A stretch of 64,000 nt of DNA from Capnocytophaga gingivalis ATCC 33624 (GCF_000174755.1 NZ_ACLQ01000019.1:124001-188000), one strand, 5' to 3'. Shown: positions 10,033 through 18,655, numbered from the stretch's first letter. Notes: a model not told the origin generated them from the sequence alone. Numbers and translations: made by a program.

Positions 10033-10081
10033 GGGAAGTGAAGAATGAATAGTGAAAGGTGAAAAATAAAGTGCAAAGATA

Positions 10082-10165
10082 TAAAAACAACCCCTATATT
10101 ACTATAGGGGCTCCTTTAGATGTTTTCACAACGGAATAATCCTTATTGTGAGTTGCTTTCAAATA
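10082..10165 (-). ncRNA. tracrRNA of the type II-C CRISPR-Cas9 system
   Basis: On the minus strand, 10164-10145 reads ATTTGAAAGCAACTCACAAT, complementary at 18 of 20 positions plus one G:U to the 5' end of the crRNA repeat (anti-repeat). It is followed by a nexus-like segment (AATAAGGATTATTCC, 10144-10130), then GTTGTGAAAACATC, and a terminator hairpin (CCCCTATA / TATAGGGG, 10091-10110) with a T-rich tail. Predicted length is about 84 nt. The promoter upstream would start the RNA almost exactly at the anti-repeat. It is transcribed divergently from cas9, which it guides together with crRNA. The architecture matches known type II-C tracrRNAs; the exact ends are predicted. Confidence 0.88.
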
Positions 10166-10170
10166 TGGGA

Positions 10171-10201
10171 CAAAAGTACAACTTTTTTTCTAAATAACAA
10201 A
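10171..10201 (-). promoter_or_regulatory. tracrRNA promoter (TTTG-N19-TACTTTTG)
   Basis: Minus strand: TTTG (10198-10201), 19 bases, TACTTTTG (10171-10178). Full match to the Bacteroidetes consensus, placing the start near 10165. Confidence 0.75.
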
Positions 10202-10223
10202 CTTAAATATGAAATTTTTTTAT

Positions 10224-10231
10224 TAAATTTG
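10224..10231 (+). promoter_or_regulatory. Candidate -7 element TAAATTTG for cas9
   Basis: A TAnnTTTG box 24 bases before the cas9 ATG. No clear TTG at the -33 spacing was seen. It lies about 50 bases from the divergent tracrRNA -7 box. Confidence 0.45.
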
Positions 10232-10255
10232 TAGCGAATTAAACTTATTAAATAT

Positions 10256-13200
10256 ATGAAATACATAAAATACATATTAGGATTAGACATAGGTTCCAAC
10301 TCCATTGGTTGGGCGCTTATTCAGCTAGATCTCTTGCAAAAAACAAAAAGAATTATTGCCGCAGGAAGTAGAATTATCCCTATGGATCAGAAAGTTTTAA
10401 GTGATTTTGGAAAAGGAATTACTATTTCTCCGACTGCTCAAAGAACCTCCTATAGAAATGCACGACATTGTCGAGAACGGCATTTGCTACGTCGTGAACG
10501 TCTTCATAGGGTACTCCATATTTTAGGCTTCCTGCCTACTCACTATGATAAGCAGATTGATTTTTCAAAGAGATATGGCAAATTTGTAGATAATACAGAA
10601 CCTAAAATAGCCTATAACGAAGGGAAATTCCTCTTTATGGATAGTTTTCAAGAGATGTTGAGTGATTTTAAATCACATCAGCCTGACTTATTCTATACTA
10701 AAAAGAATGGAGAAGAAAGCAAAATTCCCTATGACTGGACAATTTATTACCTTAGGAAAAAAGCACTTTCACAGAAAATCAGCAAAGAAGAGTTGGCTTG
10801 GATTATTCTGAACTTCAACCAAAAGAGAGGGTATTATCAATTACGTGAAGAAGAGGGAAATAAGGAGAATGATTTTGAGATTATTTCCTCAAAAATTATA
10901 TCTGTTATTAAGAAAGATAAAGATAAAAAATATAATAAGTATTGGTATGATATAATTTTAGAAAATGGATTGGTATACCAAGCTGCTTTTTATAATGATT
11001 TTGTATATAACTGGATTAATCAGGATAGAGAATTCATAATAGAACGAACTTCTTTAAAAAATGGGGCTGAAAAAGTAAAACTTTCATATCTACCTACTTT
11101 TGATGAAATTGATAAGATGGATAAGAAAGAACAGGATAAATACTACAAAAAGATAAAAATTAAAACCGAAAATAGTATTGGAAATAAAACAGTAGGATGC
11201 TATATCTATGATCATATTCTGCAAAACCCTAATGAAAAAATCAAAGGGAAATTAGTCCGTACCATTGAGCGAAAATATTACAAAGAAGAACTAAAGGCTA
11301 TTTTAGAAAAACAAATAGCTCTACAGCCTGAACTATTTACAGATCAATTGTTAGCCGATTGTATTCGAGAACTCTATAGCAAGAATGAAGCACAACAGCG
11401 AAATCTCGCAGCAAGAGATTTTGTACATTTGCTTGTAGAAGATATCATTTTCTATCAACGCCCTTTGCGCAGGCAGAAATCAACTCTTGCTAATTGTAGC
11501 TTGGAATCTCGTTCCTACATAGATAAGGATAGCCATACTCGTAAAGAAGCCCCTTTGAAGGTATGCCCCAAATCTAACCCCTATTATCAAGAGTTTAGAG
11601 TACTCCAATGGTTGCAAAACCTCAAAATATACGAGATAGATAGTGATCAAGAAGTAACCCATCAATTTATAAAGACCTTAGAAGACAAACAGCAACTCTT
11701 TGAGTTTCTAATGGCTCAAAAAGAGATTGATTGTGAGGAATTACTAAAGTATTTCCTTAACCAAACTTATCCAAATGCCAAAGAAAAAGCACTAAAGAGT
11801 GAGCTGAAGAAATGGAAAGATACTTATCGCTGGAACTATGTATATGATATAGGAGAAAAATCGTCCAAGAAATATCCTATGAATGAGACCAGATATGAGC
11901 TTAAGCGACATTTAGAAAAAGTAGCCAACTTACCTGATGATTTCCTTTCCTCAGAAGTAGAATACCTGCTATGGCATTTGATCTATTCGGTTAAAGATAA
12001 GGTCGCATATGAGAAAGGCCTAAAGAAATTTGCTCAAAAACATCACTTAGATAAAGATTCTTTTGTAGAGAGTTTCAAGAAATTCAATCCTTACCCCAGT
12101 GAATATGGTAGTTTTTCCGAAAAAGCTATCCGAAAACTACTTCCTCTGATGCGTTTTGGCGCTCATTGGGACTTCAACCATATTGATAAGAATACTCAAA
12201 AGCGTATAGAAGACCTTATCACAGGAGTAGAAAATGAAGAAATACGTACTATTCTCCGAGAAAAAGCCGAAAAGTATCAGCTTGAAAAGGAAACTGATTT
12301 TCAAGACTTACCTCTTTGGCTGGCTCAATATATTGTCTATAACCGACATGCTGAGGCTTCTTCTCTTGAGAAATGGACTTCAGTAAATGATTTGGAGACC
12401 TACCTCAATGAGTTCAAGCAACATTCGCTTAGAAACCCTATAGTAGAACAGGTAGTTATGGAAACCTTACGTGTAGTCAGAGATATTTGGCAACAATATG
12501 GACAAGGACAAGCCAGTTTCTTTAATGAAATTCATATAGAACTCGGAAGAGAGCTTAAGAAAACCGCTAAAGAAAGAGAAAAACTATCCAAACAAAACCA
12601 AAAGAATGAAGATATCAATTTATCTATTAAGGAAAAACTTAAAGAATTGGAAAAGTATAATACAAGAGCTTACTCTATTACACATCAGGAAAAATATAAA
12701 CTATGGTTGGAACAGAAACATATATCCCCTTACACAGGACAGATTATCTCCCCCGAAAATCTCTTTACAGATAATTATGAAATAGAACATATTATCCCAC
12801 AAAGTCGATTTTTCGACGATAGTCTTTCTAATAAAGTCGTCTGTGAATCTATTGTAAATAAAGCTCCTTACAAAGACCGGCAATTAGGTTTAGAATTCAT
12901 TAAAAATCAAGGAGGAAGAATAGTTAAAGAACTCTCCAAGGAAAATAAAACCATAAAAATATTTACCGAGGAACAATACAGAACATTTATAAAGGAACAT
13001 TATAGTAACAACCCTGAAAAAACAAAGAAACTTCTTTTAGAAGAAATTCCTGAAAAAATGGTTGCTCGCCAAATGAATGATACGTGCTACATCAGTAAGT
13101 TTATTTCGGAAATTCTTTCTAAGATAGTACGTTCAGATGAGCAAGACGAAGGGGTTCATTCCAAAAATGTTATTCTATGCACAGGTAAAATTACCTCTAT

Positions 13201-14566
13201 CCTCAGACAGGATTGGGGACTTAATGATATATGGGATAACCTTATCTTGCCTCGTTTTGAACGAATGAATAATTTGTTACAAAAAGAAAAATTTACAATA
13301 TATAGTATAGAAAAACAGAAGAAAATTCCCGTAGTTCCTATCAATGATCAATTTAAGAGTTTCCAAAAGAAGCGTATAGATCATCGTCATCACGCTATGG
13401 ATGCCATAATTATAGCTTGTACTACCCGAGAGCATATTAACTATATAAACAACCAACATGCCTTGGAGAAGGAAAAAGATAAAAAGGAAAAACAAGAAGA
13501 ACGTGACAAACTTAGAGAAAAACTTTGCATCAAAAAGTACAATAATAGAAGTGAAGGAAACTATAGTTGGATATTCAAAAAACCTTGGGATACTTTTACT
13601 CAAGAAGTACGAGTTGCCTTAGAAGATATTGTGGTAAGTTTCAAACAAAACCTACGTGTGATTAACAAAGCCACCAACTATTATGAACGTTGGGTAGAAG
13701 AAAATGGTAAGTATATTAAGAAAATGGTCAAGCAGGAGGGTACTAACTGGGCTATCCGAAAACCTCTGCATGAGGAAACCATTTCAGGTAAAATTTATTT
13801 AGATAGAGAAAAAATAACTAAGAATGATATACTTACTGCTACTAGAAAAACTGTTGATAGTAGTTTTGATGACAAAAGAATAAAAAAAATTACAGACACA
13901 GGAATTCAAAAGATACTACTTAATTATCTTAAGTATAAAGGAAGTCCAGAAATAGCCTTTTCCCCCGAAGGATTAGAAGAACTTAATAAAAATTTATCTA
14001 TTTATAATGATGGGAAGCCTCATAAACCTATCTATAAAGTAAGAATCTATGAAAAGGGAAGTGGTCGATTTGCATTAGGAGAAAAAGGTAGAAAATATAA
14101 AAAATATGTACAGGGAGCTTCTAATCTATATTTTGGCATATATCAAGGGGCTAAGCGTTCCTTCGCAACTATTCCGCTCAATGAAGTGATTGAACGCCAG
14201 AAACAAGGTCTGCCCTCTGTCCCTGAGTATAATGAAAAAGGAGACCTCTTGCTCTTTAGCCTATCTCCCAATGACTTGGTATATGTCCCTATAGAAGGAG
14301 AAATCATAGAAAATATTGATTTCCGAAACCTTTCTAAAGAACAAAAAGAGAGGATATATAATGTAAATGATTTTTCTTCTACTTGTTATTTTACGCCTAA
14401 TAGAATTGCAAAAGCTATTTTCCCTAAGGAAGTTGATTTGCAAAGAAAAGGAGATAAATTATCTGGTTCTTATGATACTAAAACAGCAAGTCTGGAAGGA
14501 ATTCAAATAAAAGAAGTCTGTATCAAACTAAAAGTAGACCGTTTAGGGAATATTAGTAAAGCCTAA
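10256..14566 (+). CDS. cas9: CRISPR-associated endonuclease Cas9, type II-C
   Basis: A 1436-residue crRNA/tracrRNA-guided DNA nuclease. RuvC-I is ILGLDIGSNSIGWAL with catalytic Asp11. The arginine-rich bridge helix follows (RNARHCRERHLLRRERLHR, about residues 66-86), then a large helical recognition lobe. RuvC-II is IHIELGREL with Glu762. The HNH domain is YEIEHIIPQSRFFDDSLSNK, with His845 and Asn859 as expected for cleavage. RuvC-III is HRHHAMDA with His1046 and Asp1049. A long C-terminal PAM-interacting region completes it. All catalytic residues are present, so both strands should be cut. It is longer than the roughly 1000-1100 residues of many II-C Cas9s but normal for the large Bacteroidetes form. 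The cas1 remnant starts 22 bases after its stop. Confidence 0.97.
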   Translation: MKYIKYILGLDIGSNSIGWALIQLDLLQKTKRIIAAGSRIIPMDQKVLSDFGKGITISPTAQRTSYRNARHCRERHLLRRERLHRVLHILGFLPTHYDKQIDFSKRYGKFVDNTEPKIAYNEGKFLFMDSFQEMLSDFKSHQPDLFYTKKNGEESKIPYDWTIYYLRKKALSQKISKEELAWIILNFNQKRGYYQLREEEGNKENDFEIISSKIISVIKKDKDKKYNKYWYDIILENGLVYQAAFYNDFVYNWINQDREFIIERTSLKNGAEKVKLSYLPTFDEIDKMDKKEQDKYYKKIKIKTENSIGNKTVGCYIYDHILQNPNEKIKGKLVRTIERKYYKEELKAILEKQIALQPELFTDQLLADCIRELYSKNEAQQRNLAARDFVHLLVEDIIFYQRPLRRQKSTLANCSLESRSYIDKDSHTRKEAPLKVCPKSNPYYQEFRVLQWLQNLKIYEIDSDQEVTHQFIKTLEDKQQLFEFLMAQKEIDCEELLKYFLNQTYPNAKEKALKSELKKWKDTYRWNYVYDIGEKSSKKYPMNETRYELKRHLEKVANLPDDFLSSEVEYLLWHLIYSVKDKVAYEKGLKKFAQKHHLDKDSFVESFKKFNPYPSEYGSFSEKAIRKLLPLMRFGAHWDFNHIDKNTQKRIEDLITGVENEEIRTILREKAEKYQLEKETDFQDLPLWLAQYIVYNRHAEASSLEKWTSVNDLETYLNEFKQHSLRNPIVEQVVMETLRVVRDIWQQYGQGQASFFNEIHIELGRELKKTAKEREKLSKQNQKNEDINLSIKEKLKELEKYNTRAYSITHQEKYKLWLEQKHISPYTGQIISPENLFTDNYEIEHIIPQSRFFDDSLSNKVVCESIVNKAPYKDRQLGLEFIKNQGGRIVKELSKENKTIKIFTEEQYRTFIKEHYSNNPEKTKKLLLEEIPEKMVARQMNDTCYISKFISEILSKIVRSDEQDEGVHSKNVILCTGKITSILRQDWGLNDIWDNLILPRFERMNNLLQKEKFTIYSIEKQKKIPVVPINDQFKSFQKKRIDHRHHAMDAIIIACTTREHINYINNQHALEKEKDKKEKQEERDKLREKLCIKKYNNRSEGNYSWIFKKPWDTFTQEVRVALEDIVVSFKQNLRVINKATNYYERWVEENGKYIKKMVKQEGTNWAIRKPLHEETISGKIYLDREKITKNDILTATRKTVDSSFDDKRIKKITDTGIQKILLNYLKYKGSPEIAFSPEGLEELNKNLSIYNDGKPHKPIYKVRIYEKGSGRFALGEKGRKYKKYVQGASNLYFGIYQGAKRSFATIPLNEVIERQKQGLPSVPEYNEKGDLLLFSLSPNDLVYVPIEGEIIENIDFRNLSKEQKERIYNVNDFSSTCYFTPNRIAKAIFPKEVDLQRKGDKLSGSYDTKTASLEGIQIKEVCIKLKVDRLGNISKA

Positions 14567-14587
14567 AATACTTAACATCAATAAGCT

Positions 14588-14988
<401 letters not shown>

Positions 14989-15001
14989 ATTTTAGAAAAC
15001 G

Positions 15002-15050
15002 AAAAACCTTCCTTTTTATTCCCTTGATAGAATAAAAGAGAAGGTTTTTT
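15002..15050 (+). terminator. Terminator of the cas operon
   Basis: A long imperfect hairpin (arms about 15002-15021 and 15030-15051, AAAACCTTC paired with GAAGGTTTT) followed by a T-rich run, 14 bases after the cas2 remnant. Confidence 0.65.
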
Positions 15051-15105
15051 CTTTTTGAACTTTTACGATAACTAACAGACAATCAATCTCTTTTTAAAGA
15101 TTGAG

Positions 15106-16188
15106 GTTGTTTGAGATCACAAAGTTACGAATTTGAAAGCAATTCACAACCCAATTAGGGTTGGGGTTTCCCTGAACACGTTGTTTGAGATCACAAAGTT
15201 ACGAATTTGAAAGCAATTCACAACACTCTCGTACCTGTAAGATCTTCATCTGTGTTGTTTGAGATCACAAAGTTACGAATTTGAAAGCAATTCACAACAT
15301 ATCTCCACCTTTTTCCTTTGTATAGAGGTTGTTTGAGATCACAAAGTTACGAATTTGAAAGCAATTCACAACCCCAATCTTCCTTGAAACCATACTTCTT
15401 TAGTTGTTTGAGATCACAAAGTTACGAATTTGAAAGCAATTCACAACTCTGCGAACTTTTCTTGCAGATTGAAAGGTTGTTTGAGATCACAAAGTTACGA
15501 ATTTGAAAGCAATTCACAACGCGGGTATTCTCCATAAGGCTGAATGTTATGTTGTTTGAGATCACAAAGTTACGAATTTGAAAGCAATTCACAACCCTCG
15601 CTTGTACTTGGCGTGTAATGTTAAGTTGTTTGAGATCACAAAGTTACGAATTTGAAAGCAATTCACAACAACTGCAAAAAACAATATATACTAGATAGTC
15701 GTTGTTTGAGATCACAAAGTTACGAATTTGAAAGCAATTCACAACACTATACAGCATTTGATTATGAAATAATGTTGTTTGAGATCACAAAGTTACGAAT
15801 TTGAAAGCAATTCACAACCACCAACCGGAAAGCGTAGCCCGTGTTGTTGTTTGAGATCACAAAGTTACGAATTTGAAAGCAATTCACAACCTAATTCAGT
15901 AGGACTTGACAGCCGAAAGGTGTTGTTTGAGATCACAAAGTTACGAATTTGAAAGCAATTCACAACTTAGCTTGAGGGTATCAGCATTTGGGCGATGTTG
16001 TTTGAGATCACAAGTTACGAATTTGAAAGCAATTCACAACTGTATAAGGAAACTGAGGTTACAAAGAAAGGTTGTTTGAGATCACAAAGTTACGAATTTG
16101 AAAGCAATTCACAACGCGAAGATGTACAATATTTGTTTTACCAGTTGTTTGAGGTCACAAAGTTACGAATTTGAAAGCAATTCACAAC
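15106..16188 (-). CRISPR. CRISPR array, type II-C, 15 repeats and 14 spacers
   Basis: Fifteen 45-bp repeats begin GTTGTTTGAGATCAC and end AAAGCAATTCACAAC on the plus strand. They start at 15106, 15180, 15254, 15328, 15403, 15476, 15551, 15625, 15701, 15774, 15846, 15922, 15997, 16071 and 16144. The 14 spacers are 27-31 bp and all different. Thirteen repeats are identical. The repeat at 15997 lacks one A (44 bp), and the last carries A to G (GAGGTCAC). The crRNA strand is inferred to be minus, because the minus-strand repeat (GTTGTGAATTGCTTTCAAAT) pairs with the tracrRNA. The array is thus transcribed toward the cas genes. Confidence 0.98.
15106..16188 (-). promoter_or_regulatory. Promoter inside each CRISPR repeat (TTG-N19-TAACTTTG)
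   Basis: On the minus strand, repeat positions 2-4 are TTG and positions 24-31 are TAACTTTG, 19 bases apart: the Bacteroidetes -33/-7 consensus. Initiation would fall near repeat position 36-38, giving crRNAs with about 8-10 repeat bases before the spacer. Fourteen repeats keep both boxes. The repeat at 15997 has TAACTTGT instead, losing the match. Known parallel: repeat-borne promoters in Neisseria and Campylobacter type II-C arrays. Confidence 0.65.
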
Positions 16189-16216
16189 TTTAAAATATTT
16201 GTACAAATATTTTAAA
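16189..16216. repeat. Perfect 28-bp palindrome abutting the last CRISPR repeat
   Basis: Arms 16189-16202 and 16203-16216 are exact reverse complements (TTTAAAATATTTGT / ACAAATATTTTAAA), with no spacer and centre GTAC. It begins at the base after the final repeat and includes the -33 TTTG of the next gene's promoter, so it could be an operator or part of the array boundary. Confidence 0.8.
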
Positions 16217-16229
16217 AGTTGTATCTTTG
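16198..16229 (+). promoter_or_regulatory. Promoter for the lipoprotein gene (TTTG-N20-TATCTTTG)
   Basis: TTTG at 16198-16201 and TATCTTTG at 16222-16229, 20 bases apart, ending 15 bases before the ATG at 16245. The -33 box lies within the 28-bp palindrome. Confidence 0.7.
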
Positions 16230-16244
16230 CAAAGTCAAATTAAA

Positions 16245-16715
16245 ATGAAAAGTATTTTAAAACTAAGCTTAATTCTTACATTCTTGGCAGGATGTAATGG
16301 TGGTACTCCCTCCGTATTTTCTCCTTCTTATAATTCTGTAAGTGATTTTGAAGGGGAGTATATAGCCTATGATGAAGATGGAAAAATCCTATATGGAGGA
16401 AAACCATTCGCCAAGGTTGAAAAATTTAATAATGATTATCACTTTGTTGCTTTAGCTGATACTCTCAAAGATTTTAATGTGCAACCAACTCTTTCCATGA
16501 TTGAAAAAGAAGTCATAGAAAGATCCTCTAAAAAAATTCCAAGATATGAACTAAATATATCAGGAGTGAAAGGTAATTATGTATTTCTATGCAAGATAAA
16601 AAAGGGAGAAAAATTCTATTATAACAAAAAAACAGCTCCTACTAATTTTATGTTGGATTTAAACTATGTAGACTATTCAAAAACCTTCTTTATAGAAAAA
16701 AATAATACAAAATAA
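16245..16715 (+). CDS. Putative lipoprotein, unknown function
   Basis: A 156-residue protein with a lipoprotein signal (MKSILKLSLILTFLAGC, lipobox LAGC, Cys17), so anchored in the envelope. The mature part is mixed beta-rich sequence with YIAYDEDGKILYGG and an LDLNYVDYSK tail; I recognise no family. The ATG at 16245 is chosen because it gives a clean signal peptide and follows the promoter at normal spacing; an upstream TTG would lie within the -7 box. It sits between the CRISPR array and a second small gene, in very AT-rich DNA. Confidence 0.75.
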   Translation: MKSILKLSLILTFLAGCNGGTPSVFSPSYNSVSDFEGEYIAYDEDGKILYGGKPFAKVEKFNNDYHFVALADTLKDFNVQPTLSMIEKEVIERSSKKIPRYELNISGVKGNYVFLCKIKKGEKFYYNKKTAPTNFMLDLNYVDYSKTFFIEKNNTK

Positions 16716-16765
16716 TAATAATTATAATACATATATTAAATATAATACATTAAAATTAATTTGCC

Positions 16766-17203
16766 ATGTTTCAAGATAAATTAAGAAATGATATAGATAC
16801 CTGGTTCTATTATAACAGACCAGGTTTCGAACCCAGTAGAGAGTTTATTGATAATATCATCAATAATGAACTAAAGGATGAACTTGTAGACCTGGAAACA
16901 GGAAATATGAGGATTATCCTAAGCGAATATCTACGTTTAAATTATGGAAGCTTAGCTTTCGAAATTATTCAGGAGGTTTTGGGAGAGGACGAATTTGAAG
17001 AGTACCGAAATTTCCTTGATAATTTAATACCTTTTGTAAAGCAAGGGGATATGGAAATGCTCGTCAATAGAGTAGCTCAGAGACGAATTATTGAGAAGTA
17101 TGGTAGTGAACTAAAGGATTTATTAGATAACCAACCTCTTTATGAAGAAATCAGGGAGGTAATTAGGGAAGTAATGAAAACTTGGAAAGATTTCGATGTA
17201 TAA
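16766..17203 (+). CDS. Hypothetical small acidic helical protein
   Basis: A 145-residue protein with no signal peptide or membrane segment, rich in Glu and Asp, with long predicted helices (MRIILSEYLRLNYG, EDEFEEYRNFLDNLIPF, YEEIREVIREVMKTW). I recognise no family. It lies 50 bases after the lipoprotein gene in a segment bounded by the CRISPR array on the left and a decayed CRISPR repeat on the right. Small acidic proteins near cas loci include accessory and anti-CRISPR proteins, but no sequence feature links it to either. Confidence 0.7.
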   Translation: MFQDKLRNDIDTWFYYNRPGFEPSREFIDNIINNELKDELVDLETGNMRIILSEYLRLNYGSLAFEIIQEVLGEDEFEEYRNFLDNLIPFVKQGDMEMLVNRVAQRRIIEKYGSELKDLLDNQPLYEEIREVIREVMKTWKDFDV

Positions 17204-17227
17204 GATATTGTTTTTCTTTTATGCAGC

Positions 17228-17266
17228 AAATTAAATAAGGGAGCTTAAAGCTCCCTTATTTAATTT
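17228..17266. terminator. Long-stem terminator after the two-gene segment
   Basis: An 18-bp perfect stem (17228-17245 with 17249-17266; core AAGGGAGCT) with a three-base loop, 24 bases after the preceding stop. The T-rich arm follows the GC core on either strand, so it may work in both directions. Confidence 0.75.
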
Positions 17267-17423
17267 CACTAAAGATTTTATTGTACATATAATAGAAATA
17301 GAAAAACCTTGTTTTACTCCCACTTACTATCCTTTTTATCCTGTTTGGAAAGACTATAAATTCCTTTATTTTATTGTTTGAGTGGGTAATAGTAGTCTTA
17401 TACTTTTACACCCATATTAGTAG

Positions 17424-17468
17424 TTTTTTTCAGATCAAAAAGTTACGAATTTGAAAGCAATTCACAAG
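17424..17468 (-). repeat. Solitary decayed CRISPR repeat
   Basis: 45 bases matching the array repeat at 40 positions, in the same orientation as the array and 1235 bases beyond its end. The 3' 28 bases match 27 of 28 and the first 17 match 13 of 17. The -7 box on the minus strand reads TAACTTTT, so the repeat-borne promoter is probably lost. No other unit flanks it. Confidence 0.85.
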
Positions 17469-17503
17469 TAGAAATAATAAACCAAAGTGTAAATATATAA
17501 AAA

Positions 17504-17525
17504 AGCCCTGAAGGTACTCAGGGCT
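17504..17525 (-). terminator. Terminator of fabH
   Basis: Hairpin AGCCCTGA / TCAGGGCT with a six-base loop. On the minus strand it is followed by TTTTTT, 59 bases after the fabH stop. Confidence 0.8.
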
Positions 17526-17583
17526 CTAAATGTTTTTCTAAAAGGATATAATTAGCTTCTTAATCAAGGAGTCGCATAAAGGA

Positions 17584-18591
17584 CTAATACCTAATCACTA
17601 CGCTTCCCCAAGTGAAACCACTACCAAAAGCAGCTAAGACAAGCAAATCATTTTCCTTGACACGTCCTTGTTCCACCGCTTCCGCTAAGGCTATTCCTAT
17701 AGACGCTGCTGTCGTGTTCCCATATTTCTGAATATTGTTGAACACCTGAGCATCAGAAAGTTTGAATTTCTGTTGGATAAACTGGGATATACGCAAGTTG
17801 GCTTGGTGGGGGATGAATAGATCTATATCCCCTTCGGTAAGGTTGTTAGCCTTAAGCCCCTCCATAATCACTTCTGAGAAGCGTACCACAGCATTCTTGA
17901 AGACAAATTGTCCATTCATATAAGGGTAATAGGAGGTATCTTCTGGGTCATTTTCCTTGATAAGATCGGTAACCCACTTCTTCCCTACTCCAGGGGTAAC
18001 GATAGCCAATTCCTCTGCATGCGCACCCTCACTGTGTAGGTGTGAAGAGAGAATACCTTTACCTTCCTGGGTAGTGCGAGAGAGTACCACAGCTCCTGCC
18101 CCATCTCCGAAAAGTACTGCCATATTGCGCCCTCGTGTGTTGAGGTCTAAGGCGGGCGACTGCATCTCAGAAGCTATTACCAAGATATTCTTATACATCC
18201 CTGTTTTGATAAACTGATCTGCTACTGATAGGGCATATACAAAGCCTGAACATTGGTTGCGTATATCCAAAGCTCCTATGGTACCAAGACCTAACTCTTT
18301 CTGAGCTAAAACCCCACAACCAGGGAAATAATAATCGGGACTAAGGGTCGCAAAGATAAGAAAATCGATATCTTCCTTATTTATTTTCGCTTTTTCTATA
18401 GCTCTCTCGGCGGCACGTACCCCCATGGAGGTAGTAGTATCTTTCCCTCGGGTGGCAAATCGTCGTTGTTCTATCCCTGTACGCTCTCTAATCCACTCAT
18501 CGGAAGTATCCATCAGCTTAGAGAGATCATCATTGGTTACAATATTTTCTGGCACATAATAGCCTGTTCCTATAATAGTTGAATTATACAT
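17584..18591 (-). CDS. fabH: 3-oxoacyl-ACP synthase III (KAS III)
   Basis: A 335-residue cytoplasmic thiolase-fold enzyme that condenses acetyl-CoA (or a branched primer) with malonyl-ACP to start fatty acid synthesis. The catalytic triad is visible: Cys114 in RNQCSGFVYA, His in FIPHQANLRI, Asn in YGNTTAAS. The N-terminal IIGTGYYVPENIVTN and the ERTGIEQRR substrate-channel segment are typical. Length is normal. It stands alone between two terminators, not in a fab cluster. Confidence 0.95.
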   Translation of the reverse strand: MYNSTIIGTGYYVPENIVTNDDLSKLMDTSDEWIRERTGIEQRRFATRGKDTTTSMGVRAAERAIEKAKINKEDIDFLIFATLSPDYYFPGCGVLAQKELGLGTIGALDIRNQCSGFVYALSVADQFIKTGMYKNILVIASEMQSPALDLNTRGRNMAVLFGDGAGAVVLSRTTQEGKGILSSHLHSEGAHAEELAIVTPGVGKKWVTDLIKENDPEDTSYYPYMNGQFVFKNAVVRFSEVIMEGLKANNLTEGDIDLFIPHQANLRISQFIQQKFKLSDAQVFNNIQKYGNTTAASIGIALAEAVEQGRVKENDLLVLAAFGSGFTWGSVVIRY

Positions 18592-18610
18592 AAGTTATTT
18601 AACATTAAAA

Positions 18611-18636
18611 AGAAAGCCTTGATAACAAGGCTTTCT
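18611..18636 (-). terminator. Terminator of sucC
   Basis: 11-bp perfect stem (AGAAAGCCTTG / CAAGGCTTTCT) with a four-base loop and a T run on the minus strand, 20 bases after the sucC stop. Confidence 0.85.
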
Positions 18637-18655
18637 ATTACAATATGATACTTGG

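Noticed and set aside
15318-15506. Open frame across CRISPR repeats
   Set aside because: Its repeated peptide is just the repeat sequence translated several times.
16821-16840. TTTCGAACCC string resembling a tRNA T-arm
   Set aside because: No acceptor, D or anticodon stems surround it and it lies in a coding frame.
17424-17530. Solitary repeat plus downstream hairpin as the tracrRNA
   Set aside because: Orientation would allow it, but the canonical tracrRNA with promoter, nexus and terminator is upstream of cas9, and the T run of this hairpin follows it on the minus strand, fitting the fabH terminator.
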